NCBI GenBank assembly: GCA_000733355.1
Contig: JNVV01000058.1
Span: 1-64,000 of the forward strand
DNA length: 64,000 nt
Source: Falciphora oryzae
Lineage: Eukaryota > Ascomycota > Sordariomycetes > Magnaporthales > Magnaporthaceae
Direction: 5' to 3'
Shown here piece by piece: positions 43,521-56,004 of the stretch; within the stretch, counting starts at the first letter, position 1; every line of letters begins with the position of its first letter. The notes under the pieces were generated by a model, which saw only the letters and a list, made by a program, of their open reading frames with translations, was not told the origin of the DNA and did not search any database. The position numbers were made by a program, and so were the translations under genes.

Positions 43521-44144
43521 AGGAGCAGGACGTACTACCTATGACGAGAAGCGGCAGTAATTCACTCGCGATGTAAATGCACAGGATGCGCGAGAGCAAG
43601 AAGTGGGAAGAAATGGGGAGAGGCTGTGTGCGCGAGACATACTGAGCCGTGTTGGGCACCGCGCCTGGCCGGAACGGCATGGAGCTGCAGACTAGCAGCC
43701 TAGGCAGACACCCCAGGAATCGCAAGTCACACATACAAGCTGGGCGTCATGGGCCAAGGGCAAAAGAACAGGTCATTGGCCGCGCCCATGGGCAGTCTGC
43801 CACACCAACGACGCCACGCAGCTGCAATAATCCCATTCTCCCGCCATGGGCAAGCGCAGTTTGGGGGAATTGGGGCTATCGGGCCCCAGGCACCAATTCA
43901 GCGGCTGCCCACTGCGCCCACGGCGTAAAGGCATATCCCCTCGGACCCGCCAGTAACAGACAGAGCCCGGGTTGGGGCCGAAAAAGCGCCTTCATCTGCC
44001 CAATGACAGGTAATTATAAGGGGTGCAGGCCCAGCCAACACCAACGATTTGAAGTATGGCTCGCTACGCTCACCCCTCTCTTCGCTTCGCTCCGAACTCG
44101 CCCCGCTCGGACAAACCCTCCGGGCCTTCCTCCGGTCGAAGTCG
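43521..44144. other. Intergenic, no supported gene
   Basis: The upstream flank of the minus-strand NLR. A plus-strand frame of 243 codons begins here but has no motifs in this part. Confidence 0.4.
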
Positions 44145-44705
44145 CTCCGCTCCTACCGTTCGGGGACAGGCACCGGGACCGGCACGATCCTGTTCAACCT
44201 CGGCAAGGCTGCAGGGCTAGAAAGCTACGCGGGCCTCGAACCGTCGCGGTCGGCAGCCTCGCTCGTCGCCGACTGGGTCAAGCCCGACCCGGTCCTGGCC
44301 GGCCGGGGCGAGGTCCACGTTGGCACAGCGACAGATGCGGGACAGCTGGACGGGCCACGCTCGGACCTGGTAGTGCTTAACTCCCGTCGTTCAGCTTTTC
44401 CCTTCGCCCGAGCACCTGATCGAGGTCGTAGACGCCCTCGCTCAATTGGCCGGTGCTAAGCCCCTGTTCTTCGGCGACATTCGGTCCTACGCTATCAACA
44501 AAGACTTTTTCGCGGCCAGGGCTTTGCATTTGCTGGCGGGAGCGCGACGAAAGCCGGAATCCGACAGAAGATTGCGGAGATGGTAGGCCGCGGAGAGGAG
44601 CTGCTCGTCGACCCGGCCTTTTTTTACACGCCTGGCGAGCCGGTTCCCCGGTCGGATCAAGCACGTTGAGATGCTGCCAAAGAGGATGAGATCAACCAAA
44701 TAAAT
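44145..44705 (+). pseudogene. Broken methyltransferase domain fragment of NRPS type
   Basis: The plus strand reads TGTGTILFNLGKAAGLESYAG, an SAM-binding motif I as found in methyltransferase domains embedded in non-ribosomal peptide synthetases. It continues with PRSDLVVLNS, LFFGDIRSYA and GEELLVDPAF, which are family-typical blocks in three different frames. At least three indels separate them and no adenylation, thiolation or condensation domains are present. It is a short dead remnant of a larger synthetase gene, and no product can be assigned. Confidence 0.65.
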
Positions 44706-45981
44706 GTAATTTTATAATTGTCCAAGTCCCCTCTACGTAGATGGGCAGATGCAGAGTTGCGCGTAATCCTCAACAAGGGCCACACCCCAAATATCCCCGC
44801 ACCCGTAGTATCCAGCCTTTGCAGCGCCAACTCTTCCTAACGCATGTAGAGCCTCAATCGCTTTGACAAATTGGTAGCCGCTCTGCACGAACCAGACGCC
44901 TTCCCTGCGGGCGGGATATCACAGCATTGGTCCCTGTCCTACCAAAGCTCCCTTCCCTGCGCACGCTTGCCACGAGGGCTCTTGTTGCACGCGGTGCGGG
45001 ATTGATTAGTCAAGTGCACGGACGTGTTGGACAGGACGCGTTGCAGGCAAAATTTTGCGGGAAATCCGTCCAGGCGGGCATGGGGCATCGTCGATCGGAC
45101 AGAACAATCAAAAAAAAAAAAAAATCCAATCAGATCAATTCATTCTCGTTACGCTGTGCAACAGCTCTCACCGGTCTCCGCCAAGGTCCACCCAGGGCGG
45201 CTCGACGGCGCGCCCGGCAGGTGTCACCTTCTCCAAGGTGAACACCCGTCCCGACCCGTCTCGATTGCGACGTCGCTGAAAGCGGGTTCCACGTGCCGCG
45301 CCACAACACGGGCCCCTCCCTCCCGGCCTTTCGGGTCAAAAGCCCGCGGGTGTCCGTATCTCGAGCGCGATGGTTACGGGTCCTCGAAGACGCTTCCCAA
45401 GGGGCCCCGTCGCTACCCCATCCAGCGTGTGCTCAATAGCAAAGATGGCGGGGCCATGAAAGCCTGCGCCCGGGGCTGCCACTACCGCCGGGGACTCCAT
45501 CGAGGCCAAAGAGGCCACTCGGCCCGCCTACGCCGGGCCGCCGAGCAGGTGGGCCTGGTCCAGATCCATCGCCAAGGGCACCGGCTCGACAAGCGAGGCC
45601 GGGTTAGGCGGGGGTACCATTGTGGGCTTGTCGGCAGCCGGCAGCACCCAGTCGTGGTAAGGCGGGAGCATCCCGTGCATTCGAGTGCATCATGCACCAA
45701 CTGAGCTTCCTCTGCGCCTGGGCAGTGCACCAACCCGAAAACGCTTTTTTTTTCGCCGAATAAAGCCAGAAAGTGGTGCAGTGTTGCAGCTTGCAAGTGG
45801 TGCGGCGCGGCTGGTGCAAGTGCAGCAGTGCAGCAGTGCAGTCCGTGCATCAACCAGGCCGGCATGACCCGCGTGGGTGCTCCCCCCTCAGTTCGCCGCT
45901 CACTGCAAAGAACACGACGAGCAGGCAGAGCTTTGGGGCCTCTGGAGCACGGCGGCCACATCTGGACCAGCTCGCGCTTAA
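44706..45981. other. 1.3-kb tract, no supported gene
   Basis: Overlapping frames on both strands lack motifs. A minus-strand stretch at 45336-45680 (LASMESPAVVAAPGAGFHGP) looks mildly coding but is broken by a stop and has no recognisable family. Poly-A runs occur near 45110. Confidence 0.4.
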
Positions 45982-46232
45982 AAGTGAGAGAGTGAGTGAG
46001 TACATTTAACGTCGGTGAGTCGGGATCTACCAGCCCCTGCCTCCCAAAGGGCAAACGACGTGCTAGCGCTACCTAAGCTTAACACCAGGCTATACGTTGC
46101 TATCAAGGCGGCTAACAGATTAAACCCGAAGGCACACGGAGGTCGGGCCGCTTCCCGGCGCTCCTTGTTAGTGAGCGGGCGATCGGCAGTAGGGCGTATA
46201 AACGCCGGGGCGTTGTGAGCGCTGCGGGTGGT
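45982..46232 (-). repeat. Copy 4 of the tRNA-like repeat family
   Basis: The unit runs on the minus strand from ACCACCCGCAGCGCTCACAA to the tRNA-like core (TTAGGTAGCGCTAGCACGTC, GGGCTGGTAGATCCC) and a CACTCACTCTCTCAC tail. It lies downstream of the split gene. Confidence 0.8.
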
Positions 46233-46740
46233 TGCCCGCTGATGGAGGGACTAGGAGGAAGCACGAAAAAGGCGCATAAACTGCTAGATAGCCGGCGCCG
46301 CATCATGTTCCCTCACCACACCGAGGTTCCTACCCTTTCGTCCATCTCACGGACCTCGGAGATGTTGCCCTGGCAGACCAACCCGACTCGTTAAGCCAGC
46401 TCCGCCCACTGAGATCTCACCGGGAGACTCGCCCGCGAGGGGGGTAACACAATGACTCCCCTCCATCCTCATCATCCCCCGAATCTCGTACGTAGCAGTT
46501 GACCTTTTTTTTTTTTTTGTAAATAAACATGCTTCCAAACCACTGGATGTGAAGCCACTGAAAATTAGGCCTAAATATACAAAAACGGGCACAGGGGTCC
46601 CCGAGGCGCTGTTTCCACATTAAAAATAAGCCCAGAAAACCGGTCCAGTCAACAAAAAACCAAAAATTGTTACTGTCAAACACGTCCCGAGACAATCCGT
46701 GATTAACTTCGCGCGGTTGGTCACATGGCTTGAGCACCAT
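46233..46740. other. Flank of the split gene, no supported gene
   Basis: A minus-strand frame of about 107 codons (46417-46740) lies just past the split gene's stop and has no motifs. It is probably its 3' region. Confidence 0.4.
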
Positions 46741-47691
46741 TTATTGAGATACCTCAACAACTGTAGACATATCTATCGAGGCAACCTCTGTATCCAGAGC
46801 CCTCCGATAAACTTCTGATCGAATGCCAACGGTGCCACTGTCATTGACGATTTTATTAAAGTCGTCGTTGAGAACCGCAAAGAAACTGACGTTATCTCGG
46901 GGCCAGGTGAAATGTGTAATACCTGTTGCGGAATGGTTGGTTCCACCCCCTGTCCACACAAACTTCCCACCAACCAATCCTGGATTCCATGGTGGGTTGA
47001 AATGTCTGTACCAGACGATGGTGCGAGGCTATGTGATAGGCGGGGCCATAGGCGCCCGAGTTAGTTAAGTAGCATGCCAAGATCTGTGAATAACTTCATA
47101 CGTACCGGTTGTCCACCTCCAGCACCCGGCCCTCCTCCGCCCCCGGTACCTTGAGCTCCTCCGCCACCCCCGGTTCCCGTCGGCAGGGGCGGATTGAATT
47201 TCGACGCTATCACGAGGATCTGTCGTTCCAAGTCCTCGATTCGAAGGGTGAGTGCACGAATGTCTTGCTGGTTAGTTGTCGCCCCTCCTCCGCGTCCCGT
47301 GCCCCCCGGTGGGGCGTTCATCTCGTCGGTGGGAATGGTGGTGTGACCGACGTCGGTGATGTTCCCATGTCCCGTGGGGAACCTGACGTTTTGCACCGGT
47401 ACCGAGGGAGCCACGTTAACCTCGAGCCCGACAGACTGGAAGTTGATATTTCCCCCAAAATTCTCAAACGCCACTCCCACTGCCAAAATCAAGCCCTTGT
47501 GGGGCTTTTCAACTCGTATGTTTTCGTCGTGTATTCCAAACTTGAACTCCTTCATCTCGTTCAGCCCGCTTTTTTCGAATATGGTATCGCTGCCGGACAT
47601 GACGGCTATATCGCAAACATATGCAGCCTGGGACAAAAAGTCGACCGCCACCGTGACCGGACGGGAAACATCCTGAGGTAAAGGGGGGAGG
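46741..47691 (-). pseudogene. 3' two-thirds of a host gene split by a gypsy insertion
   Basis: Exon pieces 47691-47106 and 47028-46741 flank a 77-bp intron (47029-47105; GTACGT donor, CTAAC branch, ATAG acceptor; phase 0). The frame continues into 55492-55335 on the other side of the 7.6-kb element if one copy of the GGAGG duplication is removed, giving 343 codons without a stop. I do not recognise the family. Visible parts are a beta-rich block (TVAVDFLSQAAYVCDIAVMS, GLILAVGVAFENFGGNINF) and a Gly/Pro-rich linker. A coiled-coil-like stretch (IRALTLRIEDLERQILVIA) and a C-terminal domain (WYRHFNPPWNPGLVGGKFVW) complete it. The gene is now inactivated unless the element is spliced or excised. 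Confidence 0.75.
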
Positions 47692-47986
47692 TGTCACACG
47701 GAAGAACCCGTGGACCTAACTAGTCGGCATTACGAGTCGGCCTTACGGAGGGTTAAAAACCCGCATAGGCGGTCAACGGCCCTAAGGCTAAGCGGTAAAA
47801 GTCGGAAGGCAGTGTGAATTATGTATTTGATATTTCGTACGGATCACAAAGGGTTTATATAAACCCTGCCATTTCCTATATCCTTTACGAAAGATTCCTT
47901 CCTCCTTAAGTATCTTTTAAGCCCATAGAAAGATTATCTGCAATTTAAAGATTCTTTTTCCAAGCCGTTTTTGACCCCTTGTTACA
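47692..47986 (+). repeat. 5' LTR of the second gypsy
   Basis: 295 bp, TG...CA ends, with a TATATAAACCC block that may be the TATA region. It is more AT-rich than its partner at 55035, consistent with heavier RIP. Confidence 0.95.
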
Positions 47987-48599
47987 AATAATTTTTTTAC
48001 GCTTTGCCCCCTGACGGAAGCTTTACTATCTTTTTTCCTAAGCTTTGGAGAGGCCCTGTTAGTTGGTACCCCTAAGCCCCAACTGTTGCCTTTTTTAGCG
48101 AATAAAACCCTGGGGCCATACCATAAACATTTGATTGTTACCGGTGTTTTTAAACGGGTGAAAGCGAAAAGAATATACAAGAGGGTCGCTTTACCTTCTC
48201 AGTCGCCCTAGCGAAGTTACGGGATTCCAAAAAAGGCCGGAAGATCTTTTTTGTACCTTTAGGACTTTACGCTGCCCAGGAATACAGGGAACCGGACCCC
48301 TTCATTTCGTTTGCAACGATATCTCTTTCCCTACCAAGCGATTTTGGCATACCGGCCGTGGAATTAACGGAATCCCCCTTTTTGCCTAGCAATTCCGGTA
48401 TACCTGCCGATACTATACCGGCTTAATTTGAAAAAGCGGCCGGAAAAGCCCCCAAAGGCTTTTCCCGGTCTGTACCGGAAGAACGTTAAGATACCCCTAT
48501 GTTCGACGATTAGGGGGCACTTATCTTTTATTCGGCACCCCCTTTCGATATAGCCCTCGAATAACAAGCCCTTATATCCGTAGGACGCCTTCAAAACCC

Positions 48600-50690
48600 C
48601 CCGGGCTGGATGACCGAAATCCAGCGGGAATTTATCAATACGTACGAAGCAATTTCGGCCCTATCCTAAGGTGTGAGCCAGGAAATCCTCGCCGATCGGG
48701 AACAAATCCGCGAAATCAGGACCTATTACGACCGTATCACCCACGCGTACCATACCGTCGTTTTTTTATATAAAGAAGGCCTAATCGCTTCCGCTGATCA
48801 ACAAAAGGCATTCCGGCAACGGATTATAGGAAAAAGCCAGGCATTTACGTAACAAATTTGGGCCACGGTCGCCATTTTGGCCGAAAAGCAACAAATCCGT
48901 TTGGAGGCTCTAGTTTAGCTCCGGGACGTTACTTGGGCCCAACAAAACCACTTGCAGGACCTACAAGCACAACTTTCCACCTTCGAGGAAGGAGTTATTA
49001 ACTGGGCCGTTAATAAAGATGCCCAAATCCAAAATCTCCTAACTAAGGAGCACGTATCGCCCGAAGCCCTCACTAATGCCGAACGGCGCATATTGGCCCA
49101 AACGCATTAGCTCGTTAAGGACGCCGTACGGGAAAGCCGGCGATTTGCGGCATAAGGAAGGCGGCCTAGATTAGCTACGGTACTTTCGGCCCTCCAAAGG
49201 TCGTCCCTTCCACCGGGCTCACGTTAAAGCATTCCAGAAAGGGAAGAACCCGTCCCTTTTACGGAGAAACCGCTACCCCAATCGGCGTTTAAAACGTCGG
49301 CATCATCACGCTAGGGTTTTCAGGACCCCCTATCGTCCGATAACCTCCGACGGCAACAAGTTCGGGCTATTGCCTTCGCTGCCTAACAACAGTACAGGGC
49401 CGCAACGGCAGGTCCCAGGCACTCCGGAAGCCTCGGGGAACTCCTTTAAAGGCCTCCCTAGGGGCCACCTAACGAACCTCCCAAGCATATTGCTATTCCT
49501 TCGGAACCTTTAAAACCTTCGGATTCCTTTTCGGAAGACGATGCCCCCGAAAATAACGGACGGGCCTCCAAAGACCCCGATTTGCGGGACCTTATTAAAG
49601 CCATCCAATAGGGAACTGCTTACCTGCATAATCGGATCCCTACGGCCGTTATTAACCCAATCCAGCTTAATAAGCCACCTAGTTACGACGGCAAGGACCT
49701 GGCTAAATTTAGGCCATGGTGGTTTCGCGTTACCTCCTATATAGAGACCTACGTCGAAAACTTTCCTAACGATACAGTTAAAATCAATTGGGTCGGGTCC
49801 TTACTTACGGAAAACGCACAAATTTGGTACCATTAACGCTTTCGGTCCCTTCGAAGCGCGCAGCTCGAAAACAACTGGCGGGCCTATTCGGCGGCTTTAC
49901 AAGAACGCTTCCGGGACGCCACCGAACACCACCGTAACGCTAAAAAAATGCGGGAGCTTAAATACAAAGGAGATACCGTTCAGTACCTTACTAAGCTTTT
50001 TAACCTTAACGAAGCGGTCCAATGGTCCGGCGTTATGTTTAGGAAGCACATTTCCCGCACCCTTCCAAAGGAAATTACTAAATTAGTATATTCCCGTTAC
50101 GGAGGAGTCCCTAATACGGACGAAAAATTCCTCGCCGCAATCCAGGAAGCCGGCAAAATCCACGAGGTTATGCTCTAAAACCCTGGGCTAACCCCGAAAG
50201 ATAAGGGAAAAAACGAGCCCGTTTCGATTTCGGAGCGTTCGAACGCGGGCCGTCGCCAAACCAAAGGCTCCAAAAACAAAAGCCAAAATCTATCCTTAAA
50301 TTCCCGTTTTAAAAAAAAGGCTAACGATAAGGCCGATAAAAAAAGTAACGTTTGGATTACGACCAAACTAGTACTCGAAAGGGTCGAATAACGCGATATT
50401 AACGCACGAAAGTTAGCTAAAGCCGATTGCTAGCGCTGCGGAAGAAAAGGGCACCATACGTTGGAATGCTACGCCAAAAAAGACACTAACGGCAAGGAAC
50501 TTCCTTCTGCACCTGCAAAAACGGCTGGAGCCAAATCCATCTCTAAACGCCCTGCAACGGACGAATAAAAGGAATAGCCACAAGCCAAAAAGGCCAAAAT
50601 CGCCGGCCTCGTTTCGAAAACCTAGGAAGGAAACGCCTTTACCAAATCCCGAATTTTCGAGCTATCAGATTCGGAATCGGACGATGATTG
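48600..50690 (+). pseudogene. Gypsy gag relic
   Basis: An N-terminal helical region (QEILADREQIREIRTYYDRI, about 48.68 kb) precedes a capsid-like region at 49.6-50.2 kb (ALQERFRDATEHHRNAKKMR). A zinc knuckle near 50.43 kb reads C-stop-RCGRKGHHTLEC, where TAG most likely replaced TGG. Several more stops are present. Confidence 0.8.
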
Positions 50691-53600
50691 TTAACAACCA
50701 TCGACCATCGCTGCTGCCCGAAGGCCCCTAACGGATAAAGAGCTCGCAAAGCCGATCCTCCGTATATATATACGGGCAAAGGGATCGAAGGAGATACTTG
50801 TTCGGGTCCTTTTAGACGGAGGTAACGATACGAAGGTTATTTCGAACAAAATAGCCAAATAGCTTCCAGGGCATTTGGTCGATAAAGCTATTCCCCGCAT
50901 TATAATTACCTTTTTAGGGGCGGTTAAATTAAAGGCCGGAAAGCAATTAGTAATTGACGTTACCCTCCGGCACAAAACGCATTATTTTACGGAAACGTTC
51001 GAAGTTAGTCCTACGGATCCAGATTGCGACGTTATCCTACCTTTCGCATGGCAAAGGTAACACCTACCGTTGGGCTTATTAGATCGCGACCTTCGGGATA
51101 TCCGTATGGATTTAGACAAATGCCGGAAATGCAATAAGCCCCGGGCTTAAAAGCCGCCAGATTTACGGCCACCTGAAGGCTTACGCCTTCAGGAAAATAT
51201 GAAAACAGTCGAGCCTGCGACTATTGCCGCCATTAAGTACGGGCATGGTATTCCTTCCCTTAAGGAAGTGGCCAAAGCAGATTCGGACGGCTTCGAATCG
51301 GTACTAAAGGAGTTTAGGGAATTTCTTCCTATTATAACGGAAGCGGCCGCTACACGCTTTCCCGATCATCAGCTTTGGGACCACGAAATTCACCTAAAGG
51401 AAGGAGCCCAATTAACCCATAAACCCCTATACCAAATAAGCTAAAAGGAGCTGGACGTTTTAAAGCCTTGGTTGGGAAAGTATATGCGAACCGGCAAAGT
51501 TAGGCTATGTAAAACTGCTAACAGTTCGCCCCTTATGTTCGCATAAAAGAAAAACCCCCTTAATCCTTTAAAGGTAATGGTTGACTATAGGGACGTTAAC
51601 GCTAAAACGATCCCGATTTGGTGCCCTATCCCGCTTATTACGGAGCTCCAGGATCGATTTCGAAATGCCAAATGGATAACGAAAATCGACCTTAAAACCG
51701 GGTTTAACCTAATTCGAATAAAAAAAGGCCACAAATAGCTTACAGCTTTTCGTTGCAAATACGGAGTTTTCGAATTTACGGTTATGCCTATAGGCCTTAT
51801 TAACGCCCCCGCCACCTTCCAAAGCATAATAAACCATATCTTTATGGACTTTATCGATGCCGGGCTCCTTATATATCTAAATGACCTCCTGATATACGCC
51901 GAAATTAAGAAACAACACGATAACTTGGTAAAGAAGGTGCTTCGCCGCCTTACCAAGCATAATTTAGCCGTAGCCCCTCGCAAATGCGTTTAGGGGGTGC
52001 ACGAAATCGAATTCCTTAGTTACATAATAGGACCCAATGGCATCGCAATATCCAAGGATAAAATGGACGCTATTATGTAATAAAAAGCCCCTAAATGCCT
52101 TAAAAACTCCCAATCCTTTATTAGCTTCGCTAACTTTTACAGGAGGTTTATCAAAGGGTTTTCCGGAATCGTTAGGCCTATAACGACGGCCAACGCCCTG
52201 CCAAAAAACCAATGGCGATGGACCCCCGAGATGGACCAGGCTTTCGAGGCTTTTAAAGTCGCTTTCGTTTCGCCTCCGATATTCCGGCATTTCGATCCGT
52301 TTCTCCCGGCGCAAGTCGAGGTAGACGCTTCGGATTTTGCCTTTGGAGGGGTGCTATCCCAAAGGGACCCCGAAACCAACAAACTGCACCCCGTTACCTT
52401 CCATTCGCGCAAAATGTCACCCGCCGAAATTAACTATAAAATCCACGATAAGGAACTTTTGGCGGTCGTCGATTGTTTCGTTAGGTGGAAGCATTACTTC
52501 GAAAGGGCAAAGTACCGGATAGAGGTTTATACGGATTACCGGAACCTCGAATATTTCTTAACGGCCAAAGTCCTTAATCGAAAGCAAGCCAGATAGGTAC
52601 AACAGCTAGCTGGTTATTGGTTTATAATTAACTACCAGCCAGGAAAGCAAAATAAAAAGGCCGATATGCTATCGAAATTACCCTAACATAAGCTTAAAAA
52701 AGGGGGGAGTAAAGATTAGCCGATTACGACGATCTTGCAAAAAAAACATTTCCCAGCAAAAATTTCGGCCCTGGAAAGACAAAAAGATAACCCTATAGAA
52801 GAAGTTTTGCCGTAAAAAGCACCTTTTTTCCTCCTATCCCCAAGCCGGCTTTGTAATATTCCAATCCTAAAATGGGCTACGGAATTTACTAACAAAGTTA
52901 AGCAAGCTGGTATATCGGATTCCGAATACCAGGGCCGCCTCCAAAAGCCCGAAAAGGGTGAAGAAGTTGAGGATGGCCTCCTTTATTATAAGGAAAGATT
53001 GTGGGTGCTAACGGAGGCCCTGCAAAAGGAAGTTTTCGAGTCCGAATATGATACAAAAGTCGCTGGATATATGGGTATGGATAAAACCTTCGAATTAATT
53101 ACTCGGCACTTTTAGTGGCCCAATATCGAGGCAAAAGTCCGGGAATACGTAAGGGGATGCTATTGATATTGGGAGGTCAAATCGGGGATTTGCAGCGCAG
53201 TCACAGTGGCCAGCAGGGTCTCGGTTAGTTGGATTGGGCCCTGACAGGCGCTATAAATAGCGCTGTCGGGGCCCCAAGCTTAGTGGGGTGAATAGGCTTG
53301 TATTGCAGTTGAGGGGCGCCAACAATCGCTTCCCTCATATACCCACCGACATCGATCCCGCGGGTTCTCCGCCGTGGGGGCTTCCGGTGCCGCAAGCGAT
53401 TTTCCGAAAAATTATTTTGTATGGGGTTTCCAAAAAATCGACCCACGACCACCAAACCCATCTCCGCGTTGAGCCTCCAATTCTAACTTGTGCAAATTAA
53501 CTCCTAACCAATTCTGTGTAGGGTAGATGTGCAGGGTAGGCGAGCCAGTGCGACCCACAACGGCTGACTTGGGTGCTTAGGCATCCTACAGGGGCTACAG

Positions 53601-55020
53601 GCCACCTTCAGGCTTTCAGTAAGCGCTATAAATGCTGTAAGCCACCCCCGGGTACGCTATAAGCCCTGCCCGCTACTCCTGTGCACAACCCCACAACAGT
53701 ACAGGGTAGATAATCTAATAAGAGTAGTACATGGTAGGTTGGGCCTATGCACCCAACCTAAGCTAAATACATTAGTTCTTTTAACAGATGCCTGGAGTGC
53801 TAACGCAATAAGGCCCCAAGGCATGCCCCCTTTGGACCCTTATAACCCATGGAGCTGCATTACCAGCCCTGGAAGACGGTGGCTATGGACTTTATCACGG
53901 ACCTCCCTTTAAGCGATGGGTGCGATTCAATCTGGGTAATGGTAGACCCCTTTACCAAAATGGCGCATTTCGTTCCCCTTAAAGTCGGGGGTAAAAAGAC
54001 GGAGGACCTTATCTGTATTTTCGCTAAAGAATACTGGCGACTGCACGGTGTGCCTTTGGATATTATCTCTAATAGAAATTCCAGATTTACGAGCCATTTG
54101 TGGAAAGATTTCCTCCGTTTGGTAGGCATTAAGCCAAAAATAAGCACTGCTTTCCATCCTTAAACGGATGGATAAACCGAAAGGTTTAACTAAAGCCTGG
54201 AGGCCTACCTTAGGTCTTTCGTAAATTACGAAATGACTAACTGGGTTAAGCTGTTACTTACGGCGGAATTTGCCTATAATAATATATTTTCGGCAAATAC
54301 CTCCATTACTCCCTTTTTCGCCAACTACGGGTACCACCCAGCTTTTAATAATCCCCCTCTCCTAGGACGAATACGCAATCCAGCAAGCCAACTCTACCGG
54401 CATTGAATGACCTAGGTGTACGAAAAAGCCAAACAACACCTCGAGAAAGCCCGGGAACGAATGAAGCATTGGGCCGACAAAAGGAAAAGCCCCTCGCCGG
54501 TCCTTACCGAAAGACAATTCGTTATGTTAAACGCCCGGCACATAAAGACCCGTCGCCCCGCCAAAAAACTCGATGCCAAAATGCTCGGGCCCTTCCGGAT
54601 CCTTAAGGTTATCTCTCCCACGGCGGTACGATTAGCCCTGCCTAAAACCTGGAAAATCTATAACGCTTTCCACGTATCCCTTATCGAACCCTACCGCTTT
54701 AGCATTTAGGCACGACCTAACCCTAACCAGGTACTGCGGGAGGCCCTTTCGGTTATAGGAGATTTCGTTATAGAAAAAGTTATAGATTCCATAGATACAA
54801 GCGGGAAAGTTCGTTACCTTATCCAATGGGAGGATTACCCACGCAAAAAAAATTGGACGTAGGAACCTTAGGAGCATTTCGATACCGACGGATCTAAGCA
54901 GCACGTTATTGCTTTTCATCGGCTTAACCCCAACAAGCCTAAGGACCCCCGCGTGCCACAAAACATAGGCACGGCCGCATCCCTTAAGCGGGCCTCGGAA
55001 GGTTTCGAAACGCGCCCTAA
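50690..55020 (+). pseudogene. Gypsy pol relic with chromodomain
   Basis: Protease has LVRVLLDGGNDTKVISN (about 50.79 kb). RT has VMVDYRDVNAKTIP and the catalytic box as YLNDLLIYA, where YLDDLL is expected; D-to-N is a G-to-A change. RNase H has VEVDASDFAFGGVLSQ and YTDYRNLEYF. The integrase is split by a solo LTR at 53161-53786 and resumes with VAMDFITDLPLSDGCDSIWV. The chromodomain at about 54.72-54.95 kb has IEKVIDSIDTSGKVRYLIQW. Stops from TGG and CAA/CAG occur throughout. Confidence 0.9.
53161..53786 (-). mobile_element. 626-bp solo LTR (copy 2 of 2) nested in gypsy integrase
   Basis: Same length and ends as the copy at 16584-17209, with its own 5-bp duplication GATGC (53156-53160 and 53787-53791). 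Removing it rejoins the gypsy integrase frame (VRGC to DAWSANAIRPQG). It therefore inserted after the gypsy element. Confidence 0.9.
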
Positions 55021-55034
55021 GAAAAGGAGGATAG

Positions 55035-55329
55035 TGTCACACGGAAAACCCCGTGGACCTAACTAATCGGCATCACGAGTCGGCCTCACGGAAGGTCGAA
55101 AACCCGCATAGGCGGTCAACGGCCCTAAAGCCAAGCGGTGAAGGTCGGAAGGCAGTGTGAATCATGTACTCGATACTTCGCACGGATTACAAAGGGTCTA
55201 TATAAACCCTGCCATCTCCTATGTCCTTCACGAAAGATTCCTTCCTCCTCAAGCATCTCTTAAGCCCATAGAAAGATTATCTGCAATCTAGAGATTCTTT
55301 CTCCAAGCCGTCTTTAACCCCTTGTTACA
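55035..55329 (+). repeat. 3' LTR of the second gypsy
   Basis: 295 bp, partner of 47692-47986. It is less mutated and is followed directly by the GGAGG duplication and the 5' part of the split host gene. Confidence 0.95.
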
Positions 55330-55334
55330 GGAGG

Positions 55335-55492
55335 GGGAAAAGGACGGTGCCGCTAAGCTCGTCGGCTTCGTTTGGTCGGACATCTGCCCCTAAGGTGTTG
55401 ACCGTAATGACGAGGGCGTTATCCGAGGCCGAGGAGTTGATGGCTCCGGCGCCGATGGCTCCGGCGCCGTGGGCTGACAGCCAGGTCGACAT
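55335..55492 (-). pseudogene. 5' part of the gypsy-split host gene
   Basis: It begins at ATG 55492 (MSTWLSAHGAGAIGAGAINS), with an in-frame stop shortly upstream. It reads LVITVNTLGADVRPNEADEL up to the insertion and continues in frame at 47691. The 158 bp here plus 586 bp of the next piece make exactly 248 codons. An extra upstream exon cannot be excluded. Confidence 0.65.
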
Positions 55493-55852
55493 CGGTCCGG
55501 TGGTTTGCCTGGAGCTAGGGCCATGTTAGCCAACCTCTTTCGCGCCGCCACGAAGCCGCCTTGGTGTCCGAATCTGGCTCCCCGATGCTGGCCCGTCTCG
55601 TCTGCAAAATAAGGAATAGGACCTACCAATGTAATAAAAGGCACAGGGCTGTAAGGGCCAGTGTAATGGTTATCGGAGGAGAAGACCTGACTTTCAAGTG
55701 GAAGGATGCTATCCTGGCACAGCTGTGAAGTCCGGAAACAAATCAGTCGGGTAGAATCGCTTTGAATGTTATATAGGTGTTCTTTTCCCTAATAACGCTA
55801 AATAGCAGCTACGTTTCGGAAAGGGTGTCGAAAGCGAGCTGAGATTAAAATT

Positions 55853-56004
55853 CGCCCAAGGCGATGAGCCGGGGCGATGAATATTGGGCAGGTATGCAGG
55901 CCGACAGTTTCGCCCGGGCGATGAGCATTAGGCAGGTATGCAGGCCGGCAATTTCGCCCAAAGCGATAAGCATTAGGCAGGATGCAGGCCGGCAGTTTCG
56001 CCCG
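55853..56004. repeat. Three tandem units of about 44 bp
   Basis: CGCCCGGGCGATGAGCATTA...GGCCGGCAATTT occurs three times with small changes, then leads into the tRNA-like repeat. Non-coding. Confidence 0.8.

Larger units (their letters stand above)
47692..55329 (+). mobile_element. Complete-length Ty3/gypsy chromovirus, RIP-mutated
   Basis: The ends are 295-bp LTRs (47692-47986 and 55035-55329) that start TGTCACACGG and end TTGTTACA. A 5-bp target duplication GGAGG lies at 47687-47691 and 55330-55334. A polypurine tract (AAGAAAAGGAGGATAG) precedes the 3' LTR. My hand alignment finds about 30 LTR differences in 295 positions, all but one transitions, mostly with T or A in the 5' copy. Internal order is gag, protease, RT, RNase H, integrase, chromodomain. 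It is full length but non-autonomous because of many stops. 47987-48600 is leader with no gene seen. Confidence 0.95.
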
